Origin: Argentina anserina
Taxonomy: Eukaryota > Streptophyta > Magnoliopsida > Rosales > Rosaceae
NCBI RefSeq assembly: GCF_933775445.1
Contig: NC_065875.1
Coordinates: forward strand, 2,604,001 to 2,668,000
Length of the DNA stretch: 64,000 nt
Reading direction: 5' to 3'
Shown: positions 40,920 to 52,335 of the stretch, piece after piece
How the letters are laid out: every line of letters begins with the position of its first letter
How positions within the stretch are numbered: the stretch's first letter is position 1
Notes under the pieces: model-generated
What the model was told of the DNA's origin: nothing
Database searches by the model: none
Seen by the model: only the letters and a program-made list of their open reading frames with translations
Translations under genes and position numbers: made by a program

Positions 40920-42631
40920 TAGGGGTGTTAATCGGTGTGAATGGTGCGGTTTATAGGTGATACCGAACACCAAACCGTTCTATTTATTCGGTTTGGTTTT
41001 TCACTTTTTTTTTCAAAAACCAATTGTGTTCGGTTTGGTTCAGTTTGGTTTTTCTCTAGTTTATATCGGTTTTTATTTCGGTTATTTTGTAAAGAAAATC
41101 GGAGTTTCTTTCATTATCTATCTACTTGATTCTTAACGAAATAAAAAGAACATGCGGACAGATTTGCAAAATTCTATTTATAATATATAGTTGCTTCACA
41201 AATGCATACATTTGTAAAAAAACCACTAAACAAATTATACCACATTAGTAGGCATGTTGTGGTTCCAATGTCTAAAATTCAAAATATTAAATTTTGACCG
41301 TCAGATGTGATCAGCATATTTAAATAAGGATATGGTAAAAAATTCATCTAATGTTGATAATATTTGGGTCTCGATCGATGTGGTCAATATTAACTTAATT
41401 TCATATAATTAAGTGAATTTGTTCTTACCCCCTCCTTCTTGACTAGTTTTGGTGGATTTTTTCATGCACACATTCTCACATATATGTGATGTAGCAGCTC
41501 GTGTAAAATTTTCAAAAATTTTACGTTCCAGGGATAAGGCTACCCATAGGGGATAATAAGCGTAAAAAGGGTTTACCGCCTCGATCGGGACACAAACGTT
41601 ATCGAAAATATGTGATTTTTTTACCATAACCATATTTCACAATACGTAACGCATCATGCGGACATATTTGCAAAATTCTATTTATAATATATAGTTGCTT
41701 CACAAATACATACATTTGCAAAAAGCCACTAAACAAGTTATACCACATTAGTAGGCATGTTGTGGTTCCAATGTCTAATATTCAAAATATTAAATTTTGA
41801 CCGTCAGATGTGATCAGCATATTTAAATAAGGATATGGTAAAAAAATTCATCTAATGTTGATAATATTTGGGTTTCGATCGATAAAGTCAACATTAACTT
41901 AATTTCATCTAATTAAGTGAATTTGTTCTTATCCCCTCTTTCTTGACTAGTTTTGGTGGATTTTTTCATGCACACACTCTCACATATATGTGATGTAGCA
42001 GCTCGTGTAAAATTTTCAAAAATTTTACGTTCCAGGGATAAGGCTACCCATAGGGGATAATAAGCATAAAAAGGGTTGACCACCTCGATCGGGACACAAA
42101 CGTTATCGAAAATATGTGATTTTTTTACCATAATCATATTTCACTATACGTAACGCATCATGCGGACATATTTGTAAAATTCTATTTATAAGATATAGTT
42201 GCTTCACAACTGCATACATTTGTAAAAAGATCACTAAACAAGTTAGACCACATTAGTAGACATGTTGTGGTTCCAATATCTAAAATTCAAATTATTAAAT
42301 TTCGACCGTCGGATGTGATCAGTATATATAAATACAGATATGGTAAAAAATTCACCGAATTTTGATAAAGTTTGGGCCTCGATCGATAACATATTTAATT
42401 ATGTATATTAAATATATCTATAAATAATATAATTTCTTTATAATATATATATTCGGTTTTTCGGTTCGGTTTCGGTTTCCAAACATCCCAAACCAAAACC
42501 ACACCAAATCTTTCGGTTTGGTGCGGTTTTTTTGCGGTTTAGTGCGGTTTTTTTTCTTCGGTTTTTTTTCGGTTATGATTCGGTTATAGTTCGGTTTTTT
42601 TTCGGTTTTCGGTTTTCAATTAACACCCCTA
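40920..42631. mobile_element. hAT-type non-autonomous element, 1,712 bp, with internal tandem repeats
   Basis: Terminal inverted repeats TAGGGGTGTTAAT are perfect over 13 bp. A perfect 8-bp target duplication CTCGTGTC flanks them (40912-40919 and 42632-42639), diagnostic of hAT transposition. Both subterminal zones (about 40970-41090 and 42450-42620) are packed with CGGTTT/CGGTTC words in the same direction or its inverse, like hAT transposase binding arrays. The core is a direct tandem array with period about 503-515 bp (see separate entry). There is no transposase; movement would depend on an enzyme from elsewhere. Confidence 0.93.
41151..42400. repeat. ~505-bp tandem array inside the hAT element, 2.5 units
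   Basis: CATGCGGACA starts units at 41151, 41654 and 42169. The first two units are almost identical over about 500 bp and include GGGATAAGGCTACCCATAGG and CTCGATCGGGACACAAACG; the third is truncated after about 230 bp. Twin 74-codon minus-strand ORFs (41633-41409, 42137-41913) are simply the same repeat seen twice and are not considered genes. Confidence 0.93.
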
Positions 42632-42639
42632 CTCGTGTC

Positions 42640-43398
42640 TGCCATTCTCATTTTCGTCACCCTTGTAAAATGGGATCGCATTTGCCTGGAGATAGAAATA
42701 GAAAAACTGAACGACAAGTATATAGAAGTTGTCCACATTCTTAGCCTTTGCCCAAATTTGTTTGAGTGCAGCCACTACGCCTTGAGCTGGCAGAGCAACA
42801 AAGAACCTTCGGGTATGCATGGATTGCCACACGGCAACGAAACTTATATCCAAGATAGCGGGAAGAGAGATAATAGCCGGTTTCACCATTTCAAAGGTGG
42901 AGAGTGTTAATGTATGTGGAGATTATTGGTGAGAGAACCAGATGAGATGTTCTTACCATCCCAATTTTTCCAGCATCTTTGGTTCCTGTGTGAATATCCG
43001 GCCAACTAGAAATAGTTTAAGCCTTAAATGAGATGGGATATATGAATTGTTTGTTTTGTGTAATAATGGGCCGGAAAATTGAGTTCGTCTTGTTACACAA
43101 TGTAAATGATGGCAAGGAAGGGGGGATGCTACTGCAATACCAATGCCTACGGCAGTGGTAACAGATCTAAAGGATGGCTAAAGAATGATATGCAGAACCA
43201 TTTGTGTAAGTTTGTAATTCCATTTTGGTAAAATTGCCTCAGTATAGATTAATTTCTTGACTTACTGCTCATTTACAAACTAGTTACACCTTCACCAATT
43301 GTGTATGCTTCAGTTAAAAGACAGCTCTTTTTTTTCAATTAAAGTACAATACCTTTGGTTCTGTTTCATTTCTTCCGTTTTCCAATTTCATGATGCAG
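42640..43398. other. Unassigned region with a LINE-like scrap
   Basis: A minus-strand open stretch 42889-42629 has no recognised family. The segment 43020-43165 is similar to 58560-58720 (shared ATTGTTTGTT, GGAAATTGGAGTTC-like and ATGCCTACGRCAGTRGT blocks), so both are copies of the same decayed repeat, perhaps a LINE. Confidence 0.4.
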
Positions 43399-43469
43399 CC
43401 AGTGCCGTTCCCACTCCTGGAGAGGAGCTAAAGATAATGCAGGAAAGCCCATTTGATGCTAAAACCAAC

Positions 43470-43606
43470 ACTGAAATAAATTGGATATATAACTTGATGA
43501 TTTCTTCATACACATATCAACCTATATATATTAATCTACGAATTGATTGTCCGGGATTCACTCCGTGAAACACGGACCATGTTTCCCGCCACTATACATG
43601 CCAACA
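43470..43606 (-). repeat. 3' LTR of the copia element
   Basis: 137 bp; on the minus strand starts TGTTGGCATG and ends ATTTCAGT. Differs from its partner by a T/C within the TATATATATTAATC stretch. Confidence 0.9.
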
Positions 43607-43613
43607 CTCTCCC

Positions 43614-45014
43614 TCAAGTTGGTGCATACATATCGACCATGCCCAACTTGCTAAGTGAATCATAAAAAACTCTTTTTGACACTCCTTTTGTGAGCATATC
43701 GGCAAGTTGCTCTTCTGTGGAAACAAAAGGAAAACTAATGATCTTTGCGTCTAGCTTTTCCTTTATAAAATGACGATCAACCTCCACATGTTTTGTACGA
43801 TCATGTTGCACAGGGTTATGCGAAATATCAATAGCTGCCTTGTTGTCACAGTACAGCTGCATAACACATTTAGGCTTAATACCCAAGTCTTCTAGTAGAT
43901 TTCTAAGCCATAATAATTCGCACACTCCCTGAGCCATACCTCTGTATTCTGCTTCAGCACTAGATCGAGCTACCACATTTTGTTTCTTACTCCTCCACGT
44001 AACAAGATTGCCTCCAACAAAGGTATAGTACCCTGATGTGGACCTCTGATCGGTAACATTTCCAGCCCAGTCTGCATCTGTGAAGCCACAAATCTCAAAG
44101 ATATTGTTATGATTAGAAAACATTACTCCTCTCCCTGGAGCTGACTTCAAGTATCTCAAAATCCTTACAACAGCATCCATATGATCCACACTTGGATTAT
44201 GCATGAACTGACTCACTACACTTACTGCATATGCAACATCTGGCCTGGTATGTGACAAATAAATCAGGCGTCCAACTAGCCTCTGATATCGAGCTTTGTC
44301 AGTGGGAACTTGATCTGGATACTCTGCTAACCGATGGTTCTGCTCAATAGGAGTATCAATTGGAGTGCAATCTAACATCCCTGTCTCCGTTAGTAGATCA
44401 AGAATGTACTTCCTCTGACACATATAGATACCATCACTTCCCCGGGCTACCTCAATACCCAAGAAGTACTTGAGTGTACCTAGATCCTTCATCTCAAACT
44501 CTGTGGCTAGCTGTTTTTGTAATCTGTCCACCTCAATAGTATCATTACCAGTAACTACCATATCGTCAACATATATGATTAGGGCTGTTACCTTCCCTTG
44601 TTGGTGTTTGAGAAATAATGTGTGGTCTGAATTACTCTGCACGTATCCAATTTTACTCATGAATTGTGAGAATCTTCCAAACCAAGCACGAGGTGACTGT
44701 TTAAGACCATACAAAGACTTTCTCAATCTGCATACGGAGTTACTTGGAGAAGTGGCCACATATCCAGGCGGAAGATCCATGTATACTTCCTCTGTTAGTT
44801 CTCCATGAAGGAATGCATTCTTAACATCAAACTGCCTAAGTGGCCAGTTCAAGTTAGCAGCGATAGAGAGCAATACCCGGATAGTGTTTATCTTTGCAAC
44901 AGGTGCAAATGTCTCATCATAGTCTATGCCATATGTCTGGGTGAACCCCTTTGCTACTAGGCGTGCTTTATACCGGCTTACTGACCCATCTGGATTATGC
45001 TTCACTGTAAACAC
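43614..45014 (-). pseudogene. copia reverse transcriptase and RNase H region
   Basis: A 466-codon open stretch continuing the pol frame after the TAG at 45017-45015. It contains YKARLVAKGFTQTYGIDY, FAPVAKINTIRVLLSIAA, QFDVKNAFLHGEL, CRLRKSLYGLKQSPRAWF, the catalytic YVDD motif (LIIYVDDMVVTG), then RNase H motifs GFTDADWAGN, SSAEAEYRGM and YCDNKAAIDIS. These are the standard copia RVT_2 and RNase HI signatures. All catalytic motifs look intact; only the upstream stop separates it from the rest of pol. Confidence 0.93.
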
Positions 45015-46092
45015 CTATCGACATCCTACAGTCTTCTTGCCATATGGTGGAGGTACAAGCTCCCAAGTATTGTTCTTTTGTAATGCTTCCATCTCTTCCT
45101 CCATTGCTTTCCTCCATTTTGGATCGCCCAATGCATCATGCACTTTGTTAGGTACTGATACAGTAGATATTTGATTCACAAATGACTCATATGACTTAGA
45201 TAATCTTTTAGTAGATATAAAATTGACCACCGGATACTTGGCTTTAGTCTGAAGGGTAGGTTCATATTTTTTTGTTGGTTGACCTCGAGTAGACCTATTT
45301 GGCAAAACATATTGTCTACTATTAGCCTGAATAGAATGACTAACCTCAGATGAGTGATCTTCTGCACCAGGAGAGCATTGATCAGGGGTATAAGTAGTAC
45401 GAGATACATGAGGGGCAGTTGTGTTGTCAGCTTCCGGTGCCTGAATCTCTTGAGTGACGACCTCCGGTGGTGCCTGTGTGGCTGACACTTTGGTAATCTC
45501 AACAGATCTTGTTACCATATCGATTGGCTCACTTGTCTCCCGCTCTCTATGATACAGCTCTTCAAAATATGAATTCTCCCCCTGAAGAGCAGTATCAGAA
45601 GAGGAAAAATAACTCATATCCTCAAAAAAGGTAACATCCATAGTGACATAGTACTTCCGAGTAGGGGGATGGTAGCACCGGTACCCTTTCTGATGGCTGC
45701 CGTACCCAACAAAAACACATTTAACTGCCCGGGCATCTAACTTAGAACGCTGATGTTGTGGAAGATGAACAAAAGCAACACAACCGAAAACACGGGCAGG
45801 AAGATTATGAAACGAGGGTAATTTGACATGAGATGCAAGCACCTCATATGGAACTTTCCCTTGAAGAACACGAGATGGAAGACGATTAATAAGGTGGGCG
45901 GAAGTAATGACAGCATCACCCCAAAGGTATTTAGGCATGTGGGCACTAAAAAGAATACACCGAGCCATATCAAGTAAATGACGATTTTTCCGTTCAGAAA
46001 CCCCATTTTGCTCAGGTGTGTAAGGACACGTTGTTTGATGAACAATCCCGTGTGCGTTAAAGAACTCCTGAAAGACATGATTCATATATTCC
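45015..46092 (-). pseudogene. copia integrase C-terminal half and start of RT
   Basis: The frame downstream of the homopolymer shift encodes the second half of the integrase core (PYTPEQNGVSERKNRHLLDM with the catalytic Glu, then a copia-type C-terminal domain AVKCVFVGYGSHQKGYRCY), a low-complexity linker, and the beginning of the RT domain (PKWRKAMEEEMEALQKNNTW). It ends at the TAG 45017-45015, which replaces the Trp codon expected at this place in copia RTs. Confidence 0.88.
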
Positions 46093-47961
46093 CCCCCCAT
46101 TATCAGAACGAAGAACTCGAATGGTAGCATTATATTGTGTTTGGATATTGGCATGGAAGGCACGAAAGGCTGGAAACACCTCATTTTTATTTTTAAGAAG
46201 AACAATCCAGGAAAGACGTGTGCAATCATCAATAAAGGACACAAAATAACGCATTCCTGACATAGTAGACTCTTTAGAGGGTCCCCAAACATCAGAATGA
46301 ATTAATTCAAAAGGAAGAGAACTTTTAGTAGAAGTACTAGGGGAATAGGTAAATCGATGACTCTTGCCTAAAACACATGTCTCACAACATAAACAAGACT
46401 CGTCCACACTAAGAAATAAAGTAGGCATGGATTTTTTCATAACACTAAAAGATGGATGCCCTAAGCGACGATGCCATAACCAAACTTCACTTAGCTTGTC
46501 AGAAGTGGAGAGTAAAGCGGTCCGAGACTGTCCCCCTGTTTTTTCCCCTGCGTATGTCAGATCCAGATGAAACAACCGGCCCCTCAGATACCCCCGACCA
46601 ATTGCCCGTCCGGTGAGAAGATCCTGAAATATTACATACATAGGAAAAAAGGTCACAGAGCACTGAGCGTCAGCGTTCAATTGGGGAACAGATATCAAAT
46701 TATGAGATAAAGCAGGGACATAAATGACATTGTGAAGCTCTATGGTGGGAGTAATACGAACGGACCCTGTCCCTAACACGGGGAATGCCTCAACATTAGC
46801 ATTAGTAACATAGGGTACGGGTGGATGAGACAATACGGTGAAATAAGATTTGTCATAAGTCATATGATCAGATGCACCAGAATCAATAATCCATATATCA
46901 AAACTAACAGAGTGAGAAATATTAAAAGCCATACCAATTGGACCGCGACCAACTATGGAGACGGTAGGTGCTCCTCCAGCAGTATGATGATCATGCCCAA
47001 CCACTCCATAGATATCGGGTTCCGGAACTAATTGAAGAGCTGCTTTCGCCTGGGGTCGATAATGAGGCCTCTTAGGCCTAAGGTGTGGATATAATTTCCA
47101 ACATGTCGTACGGGCATGGTTAGAATCATGGCAATAAGAGCAAGGAGGACGAGGCTGATTCCCGAAGCCTGGTGGTGGTCCCTGTCGGTGAAGGGGAGCG
47201 GAATCTGTTGGTGGAATGGGTGGTGCCAAAGAACGAGCATGAACAGTGAGACTGGAAACGACAGCCGGTGCCTGAAGACTACTCTCCTGCTGAGACTCAT
47301 CCTTTCGGATATAGGTGAAAGCGGTGAGAAGGCTAGGTGGTTCGGTCATTCGGAGCAATTCGCCTTTTGCACTGGTATGCTTTGCATCGAGACCTTTTAG
47401 GAAATGGTGAACTCGTTCAATCTCCTTCTCTTTTTGGTACCAAACAATATCCTCTTGATTTTTGATCATGCAAGGACGTTTCATATCAATCTCAGCCCAA
47501 ATATTCTTTAGTTTGGTGAAATAGTGTGCCACCGGTTGCCCATCCTGATGTATTGCCAAAGCTGTGCACATTAACTCATGAACCTGTATAAAATCAGAGT
47601 CATTAGTAAATAAGCCGGCTAGTGTCTCCCATATTGCCTGTGCAGTAACACATGCTTCCACCAAATCAACTATCTCATCATTCATAGCCTTCCACAAGAC
47701 GGACATGACAAGACCATCATCGTCGTCCCATTTATTGTAGGCAACAACATCCTCAGGACTAGGAGCCTTAGTGACGCCGGTGACATGGCCCATCTTGTGC
47801 ATGCCGCGAAGATGAGCAGCCATAAGTCGTTTCCATTTACGAAAATTGGTTCCATTGAGTTTGGCGCCCCCAAATGAACCGCTGTCAGAACCTTTGACAG
47901 ATACTTCGAAGGTCGGAACATCAGGGAGCTGAGAACCCTCCGCTTCATGTCCAGAGCCCAT
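46057..47961 (-). pseudogene. copia gag, protease and integrase N-terminal half
   Basis: A 634-codon frame starting MGSGHEAEGSQLPDVP. Order: gag UBN2-type domain (NGTNFRKWKRLMAAHLRG at about 36-53), zinc knuckle CSYCHDSNHARTTC, retropepsin active site IIDSGASDHM, GAG_pre-integrase/HHCC (LWHRRLGHPSFSVM ... CETCVLGKSH), and integrase Asp motifs (LIHSDVWGP, VLRSDNGG). After DNGG the frame shifts at the eight-C run (46091-46098 on the + strand) and terminates. The start is the first ATG after the leader and is typical for this lineage. Confidence 0.92.
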
Positions 47962-48493
47962 TGAAAAAAAGAGACAATGTAAAAATCAGGGATTAGAGAG
48001 CAAAAAATGCGAGAAAAGGAGAACAATCTGTCGCCGGTGCACTTGCACTGTTGGTGAGTATGTACTGACAGAAGCTGAGTGGACCGGGTCGGGTTGAATG
48101 GACCGGGCTTCTCGGATCTGGGCCGGGCTTCTCGGATCTGGGCGGGTCGGTTTCGGGCGCGGAAGCAGCGCGATGCGGCGGTCTTGACGCGGCGGTGCTG
48201 ACGGAAAGAGATGCCGGTGGTTTGTAGCAGCGGGACGGCAACGAGATCGGAGCTTTGTCGAGGCGCCGAGGGGCTCGCCGGTGTCGAGGGGCTCGTCGGT
48301 GTGTCGTCTGTGTCGAAGAGAACGGCGCTCGTCGAGGAGAACGGCGCTCGTCGAGGCGTCGAGGAGGTGAGGTTGCAGTGGTATTGACTTCTAGAGCACG
48401 ACGCCGGGAAAAAAAAACAGTCGGTTATTCCGACTAATTACCGGAAGCTGCAAACACCAAACCCAGGTAAAACAGAGCACGGCTCTGATACCA
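47962..48493 (-). other. copia 5' leader between LTR and gag
   Basis: Noncoding GC-rich leader, including a short duplicated block GGGCTTCTCGGATCTGGGC at about 48105-48141 and repeated GTCGAGG words. The primer-binding site lies at 48482-48493, immediately inside the LTR. Confidence 0.75.
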
Positions 48494-48630
48494 ACTGAAA
48501 TAAATTGGATATATAACTTGATGATTTCTTCATACACATATCAACCTATATATACTAATCTACGAATTGATTGTCCGGGATTCACTCCGTGAAACACGGA
48601 CCATGTTTCCCGCCACTATACATGCCAACA
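48494..48630 (-). repeat. 5' LTR of the copia element
   Basis: 137 bp, one difference from the 3' LTR. The primer-binding site abuts its ATTTCAGT end with no spacer. Confidence 0.9.
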
Positions 48631-48821
48631 CCAACGAGCTGTTTCTTCCATTCCACTGGAAAAGAGTTGTGAGTCATGCTTCTATAAGTGTAATTATTAT
48701 TGTTCACCCAAGTCAATTACTTATCCTTGTGATCTGATTTTTGTGGCAGATAATACGCAATGAAGTAGTAATCGAGGATCCTGATCTACCAAAAGCTCTG
48801 ATCAACTATGTTTCAGCTTAA

Positions 48822-49879
48822 TTCAATCGATAATTTGGTACTCGGTGCACCAACAACAAGATTAGCTTTCTGCGGTACTCATAATAATACCTAATCAAAG
48901 TTTTCTGTCAATTTAGATGCACCAAATTAATGTAATTTGCCGGCAATTAAGTTTTAAATAGAATCAGCATTAGCCACTATAATCCACAGTACCAAATGTA
49001 CTACTTTTCAAGTCATGCATCTTTTTTAATTTCTTCCCCAACATAATGGAATAAGTAGCCAGCTATATATGTCATGGTGTGTGCTAAGAGAATAAGAGTT
49101 TTAGACCTGGCTATCGGTTCTTATATCTTATAACAATGCAAACACCTAATCTATTATTAACGAAAAACGAATTTAAACAGGTCACATTTTCTTTAAAGAA
49201 ATCGAAGTTTAAGTAAGAAATATATGAGATATCTGGTTCTGCATATTTTGATCGAAACTGGGATGAAACAAGTAACAGCATACCTTTGTTCTTGTCACAG
49301 ATTCAAAAGTGTATGTTTTAAGCACAGTGCCAAGAGCAGCACCTGAGTTTCGCACTATGTCTTTGGGAAAGGAAAGTTATCATATGTATGATCCGCTAAC
49401 TGTAGTCCTTACTGGTCAGCAGAAGTATACTAATCTATATGTTGTCATATAGTTCAATTAATAACTGATATCTGAGATGCATGCTTATAGCAATAATATA
49501 CACCGGAGCAGAAATAGTTCAAAGTACTAATACTTGCCTAAAAATTAGAATGAAATGGAAGCTGAGATGAGGAGGCTCAGAGCTCAAGAGAACAATGGAC
49601 ACGTACAGTACGGCATACAAGGAAGCACTCACTGAAAGACGAAAGGTATCAATTAAAAACTTATATTTTGCACTTTGAAAATCAGAATCATCCCTAGATT
49701 TCAATTTTCCGTCAACTGAAATACAAGATGGCAAGGTTCATTTCAAAGAGTTCAATAGTACATCATAACAGGCATAAAGAGATCATGAATTTAATTTTAC
49801 AAATATAGAAATCTTTGGTTAAAAATAACATTCAATGATAAATTTAAGTGATGCATGGTTTAAAAGCATGTCTCTGACC
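48822..49879. other. Intergenic region, no supported gene
   Basis: AT-rich DNA with short ORFs only. Should contain the former 3' UTR of the split gene. Nothing else recognised. Confidence 0.45.
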
Positions 49880-50148
49880 AATCAAGCAACATGAATGATT
49901 TCAGGGAAAGTGTCCCAGCTAGCTAGCTTCAAATAGGAATGTTCTGAACCACATAACATTGAATTTTTTTTTTTTACAACAGATTATTAGTACGTTTTGA
50001 GTCTGTACTGTGAAGTCATTAGTTGGCCTCAATATACTCGACTACCAATTTATTGTTTAAAAAAGTATAATGTTATGTGGTTCAGAGCAATTCCTATTCG
50101 AAGCTAGCTGGGGCAGTTTCCCTGAAATCATTCGTGTTGCTTGATTCC
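49880..50148. repeat. Large inverted repeat made from NDR intron sequence
   Basis: The arm 49880-49960 is the reverse complement of 50069-50148 with only a handful of mismatches (shared AATGTTATGTGGTTCAGA, AGCTAGCT and TTTCAGGGAAA blocks); the loop is about 108 bp. The right arm corresponds to parent NDR intron 5 near 24060-24150 (TTCAGAACAATTCCTATTTG, GAAGCTAGCTGG). The left arm is an inverted extra copy at the very edge of the duplicated segment. Confidence 0.9.
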
Positions 50149-52335
50149 TTAAAAATTATACTGCATTGTGCTTCTTCGGTAATCAGTAACCATATGGTTT
50201 AGCTTGCATACTACGTTCCATGTCGATTTTCATCTCCTTTGCCTCATTTAAGTTTACAAGCTTGACTATTTATCATATCAGATCACTAATTATTATATTT
50301 TGTTGCTTATGATTAGATGTACTTCAAATACCATTTATTTCTTCTCATATCAAAAGATCATTTACTTATTAGTTACTAATCACATATAGGTATCTCCATT
50401 TTCTTGGACTGATCCTAGAGATATCTCAATCACACCATTAGTCACGTCCTGGTTATTTAAAATTTTCTAATTGTTGCTGCAGCCTGCAGGTTCATTCAAC
50501 TGTTGGAGCCCCAGACTATATTGCCCCTGAAGTTTGCTGGAAAAAGGATATGGAATGGAATGTGATTGGTCACTGTTAAATAGTCTCTTTGTCTTTTTTA
50601 ATCTATTTTCCTCTGATACACACCACTGACACCAGTGATTATGTTTTCTACTGTCACAGGTGGTCTGTTGATATCCACCCTTTTATTCAGATGAACCCAT
50701 GTCAACTTGTGGGAAGGTAATTTAAAGAGCATTTGTCTTACTTTTCTTTCTATGTCAACATCTACCATCATATGAGTTTAGAAAACATTGGCAGTGGATG
50801 ACACTGGAAAGATGTAGTTTTTGTGGTCATGGTCCTCATCGATATATGATATGTCGAGCTTGCTTTCTAATGATCGGAGACCGATGTACGTGGATTCTCA
50901 CAAGTCCCTTAGATAGCAAGAACAAACAAAGCATGTAACAAACTTCAGACTTCATCATTATTTTCTCTCAGAAAAGAATTCTTCACATCTGCTAGTGTTT
51001 CACAGTTCTTTGTTTGTTGGGGTTCTTGCTCAGGATAATTTTGTAAGCTACTAACATGTCATACTATATATAATATTTAGGGCTGACTATTTGTGAGTTA
51101 TTCACACATACTGTCATTTAACATTAAGTTGTGGGGCTTGTAGCTGACTGGAAATACCTCTTTTCTCTCTTTGTGCAGATAGTTAATTGGTGAACTTATT
51201 TGAAATTTCCAGGAGGCTAAACTCTCTCAAGAACCAAAGGATCTCATCAGTAAACTCTTATGTAATGTATACCAGAGGCTAGGAACTAAAAGGGGCAGAT
51301 GAAATTAAGGGGTATGTGGTGTGTTCTGTACTAGATTCTCTAATATAAGGTTATTAATGGACTGGTAATTGGTGTTAGTTTCAGGCTCACCCCTGGTTTA
51401 AAGGCATTGAATGGGACAAGGCTGCATCTATATCCCTGAGGTCAATGATGCAATGGATGCTCAGAACTTTGACAAGTTTGAAGAGGGTAATTTCTATTTT
51501 CATTTGCGCAGATGTGCAGAGACTGAATCCTCCATTATCAGGCATGTTTATGTTAACTGTTTCTATCCCTTTTGTGATTTGCTGGTAGCAGGCTGACAAC
51601 CAAATTGAAACTTCAAAATGAGCTGGTCCATGGAGAAAGGCTTGGTGCATCATGTTAAATTCAATTGTACCCATATGAAAGGCTAGAGCTCAGCTCTGGT
51701 ACACATTTATGTCCCTTTCTCATAGCAGAACTGCTGCTTGACCATCTAGCCAACTAATAATACCTCAGTTTCACCTGAATAGTTTCAATATGATGTTAGT
51801 TGATCAGCTGAAATTGCTTTATCAAAACTGAAGCATCCTTCAACCTCACACCAGATTCTAATCTCATTTCTTAAAAAATCCAGAGATAAATGTGTGCGTG
51901 TGAGAGAGAAAATTACTTTCTCGTCGAACAAAATTACTTGAATGTTTCCCATGGAGTAATTAGTAGCTCTTTTATAACATGAAGTATGTACTTGAATTCA
52001 TAACCCCGAGAATTTGTTATAATGTGGAAATTGGATCATACCTCTTCATATAAAGACGGTGTCCTGTGTTGGCCAGTGTCACTTGGTTTACAGAAGGACA
52101 AATATTTTTGCATGAAAATGTGATGCAACAATAAATTAGTAGCTATTCACTTTTTCTAATTTGTAAATGATGACCTGATGAGGTATGAAGATTCTAACTG
52201 TGGCTTTGACTAATAGCAATTTTTATTATAGAGGCTGTCGTCTGATGATTTCAACTGTGTTACACACACAAGAACTTTGAAATTGTAAGATAATCAATTG
52301 CCTGGGACAGGTAGTATTTCCGTCCTTTATATAAG
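49993..52335 (+). pseudogene. Decayed partial copy of the NDR kinase gene (copy 2)
   Basis: Homologous to parent positions about 24000-26415, introns included, so it is a genomic duplicate and not a processed one. Recognisable exons: activation-loop exon at about 50490-50574 (with a one-base loss in the PEVLLKK region), the next exon near 50660-50716 with a 33-bp deletion, one at 51180-51310 with an early TGA after IVNW, then about 51384-51487, 51599-51640 and 52233-52312. It lacks the 5' half including the ATP-binding lobe. Multiple frameshifts and stops make it non-coding. Confidence 0.93.

Larger units (their letters stand above)
43470..48630 (-). mobile_element. Ty1/copia LTR retrotransposon, near-complete, young
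   Basis: LTRs of 137 bp (43470..43606, 48494..48630) differ at one base by eye. A perfect 5-bp duplication CCAAC flanks it (43465-43469, 48631-48635). On the minus strand the order is LTR, initiator-Met-type primer site TGGTATCAGAGC directly after the LTR, leader, gag, protease, integrase, reverse transcriptase, RNase H, polypurine tract (CTTGAGGGAGAG), LTR. Integrase before RT defines copia. Two lesions break the polyprotein: a +1 change in a run of eight C at 46091-46098 and an in-frame TAG at 45017-45015. The near-identical LTRs indicate a very recent insertion. Confidence 0.96.
43399..48821 (+). pseudogene. Last two exons of an unidentified gene, penultimate exon split by a copia insertion
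   Basis: Removing the copia element and one copy of its 5-bp target duplication leaves an exon of 104 bp (43399..43469 plus 48636..48668) with an AG acceptor before 43399 and a GT donor after 48668, followed by a last exon 48750..48821 ending in TAA. Both keep one frame. The left half encodes VPTPGEELKIMQESPFDAK, the last exon starts IIRNEVVIEDPDLPKAL. I do not recognise the family. No upstream exons were found between 42.6 and 43.4 kb, so either they are farther left and lost, or only this 3' piece was ever here. The insertion should abolish the normal product unless the element is spliced out. Confidence 0.6.

Noticed and set aside
41409..42137. Two nearly identical 74-codon minus-strand ORFs, as a possible tandem gene pair
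   Set aside because: They are the same position in two units of the tandem array inside the hAT element; there is no recognisable domain and no other support.
49993..52335. Second functional NDR kinase gene
   Set aside because: The catalytic lobe is missing and the exons contain deletions, frameshifts and a stop.
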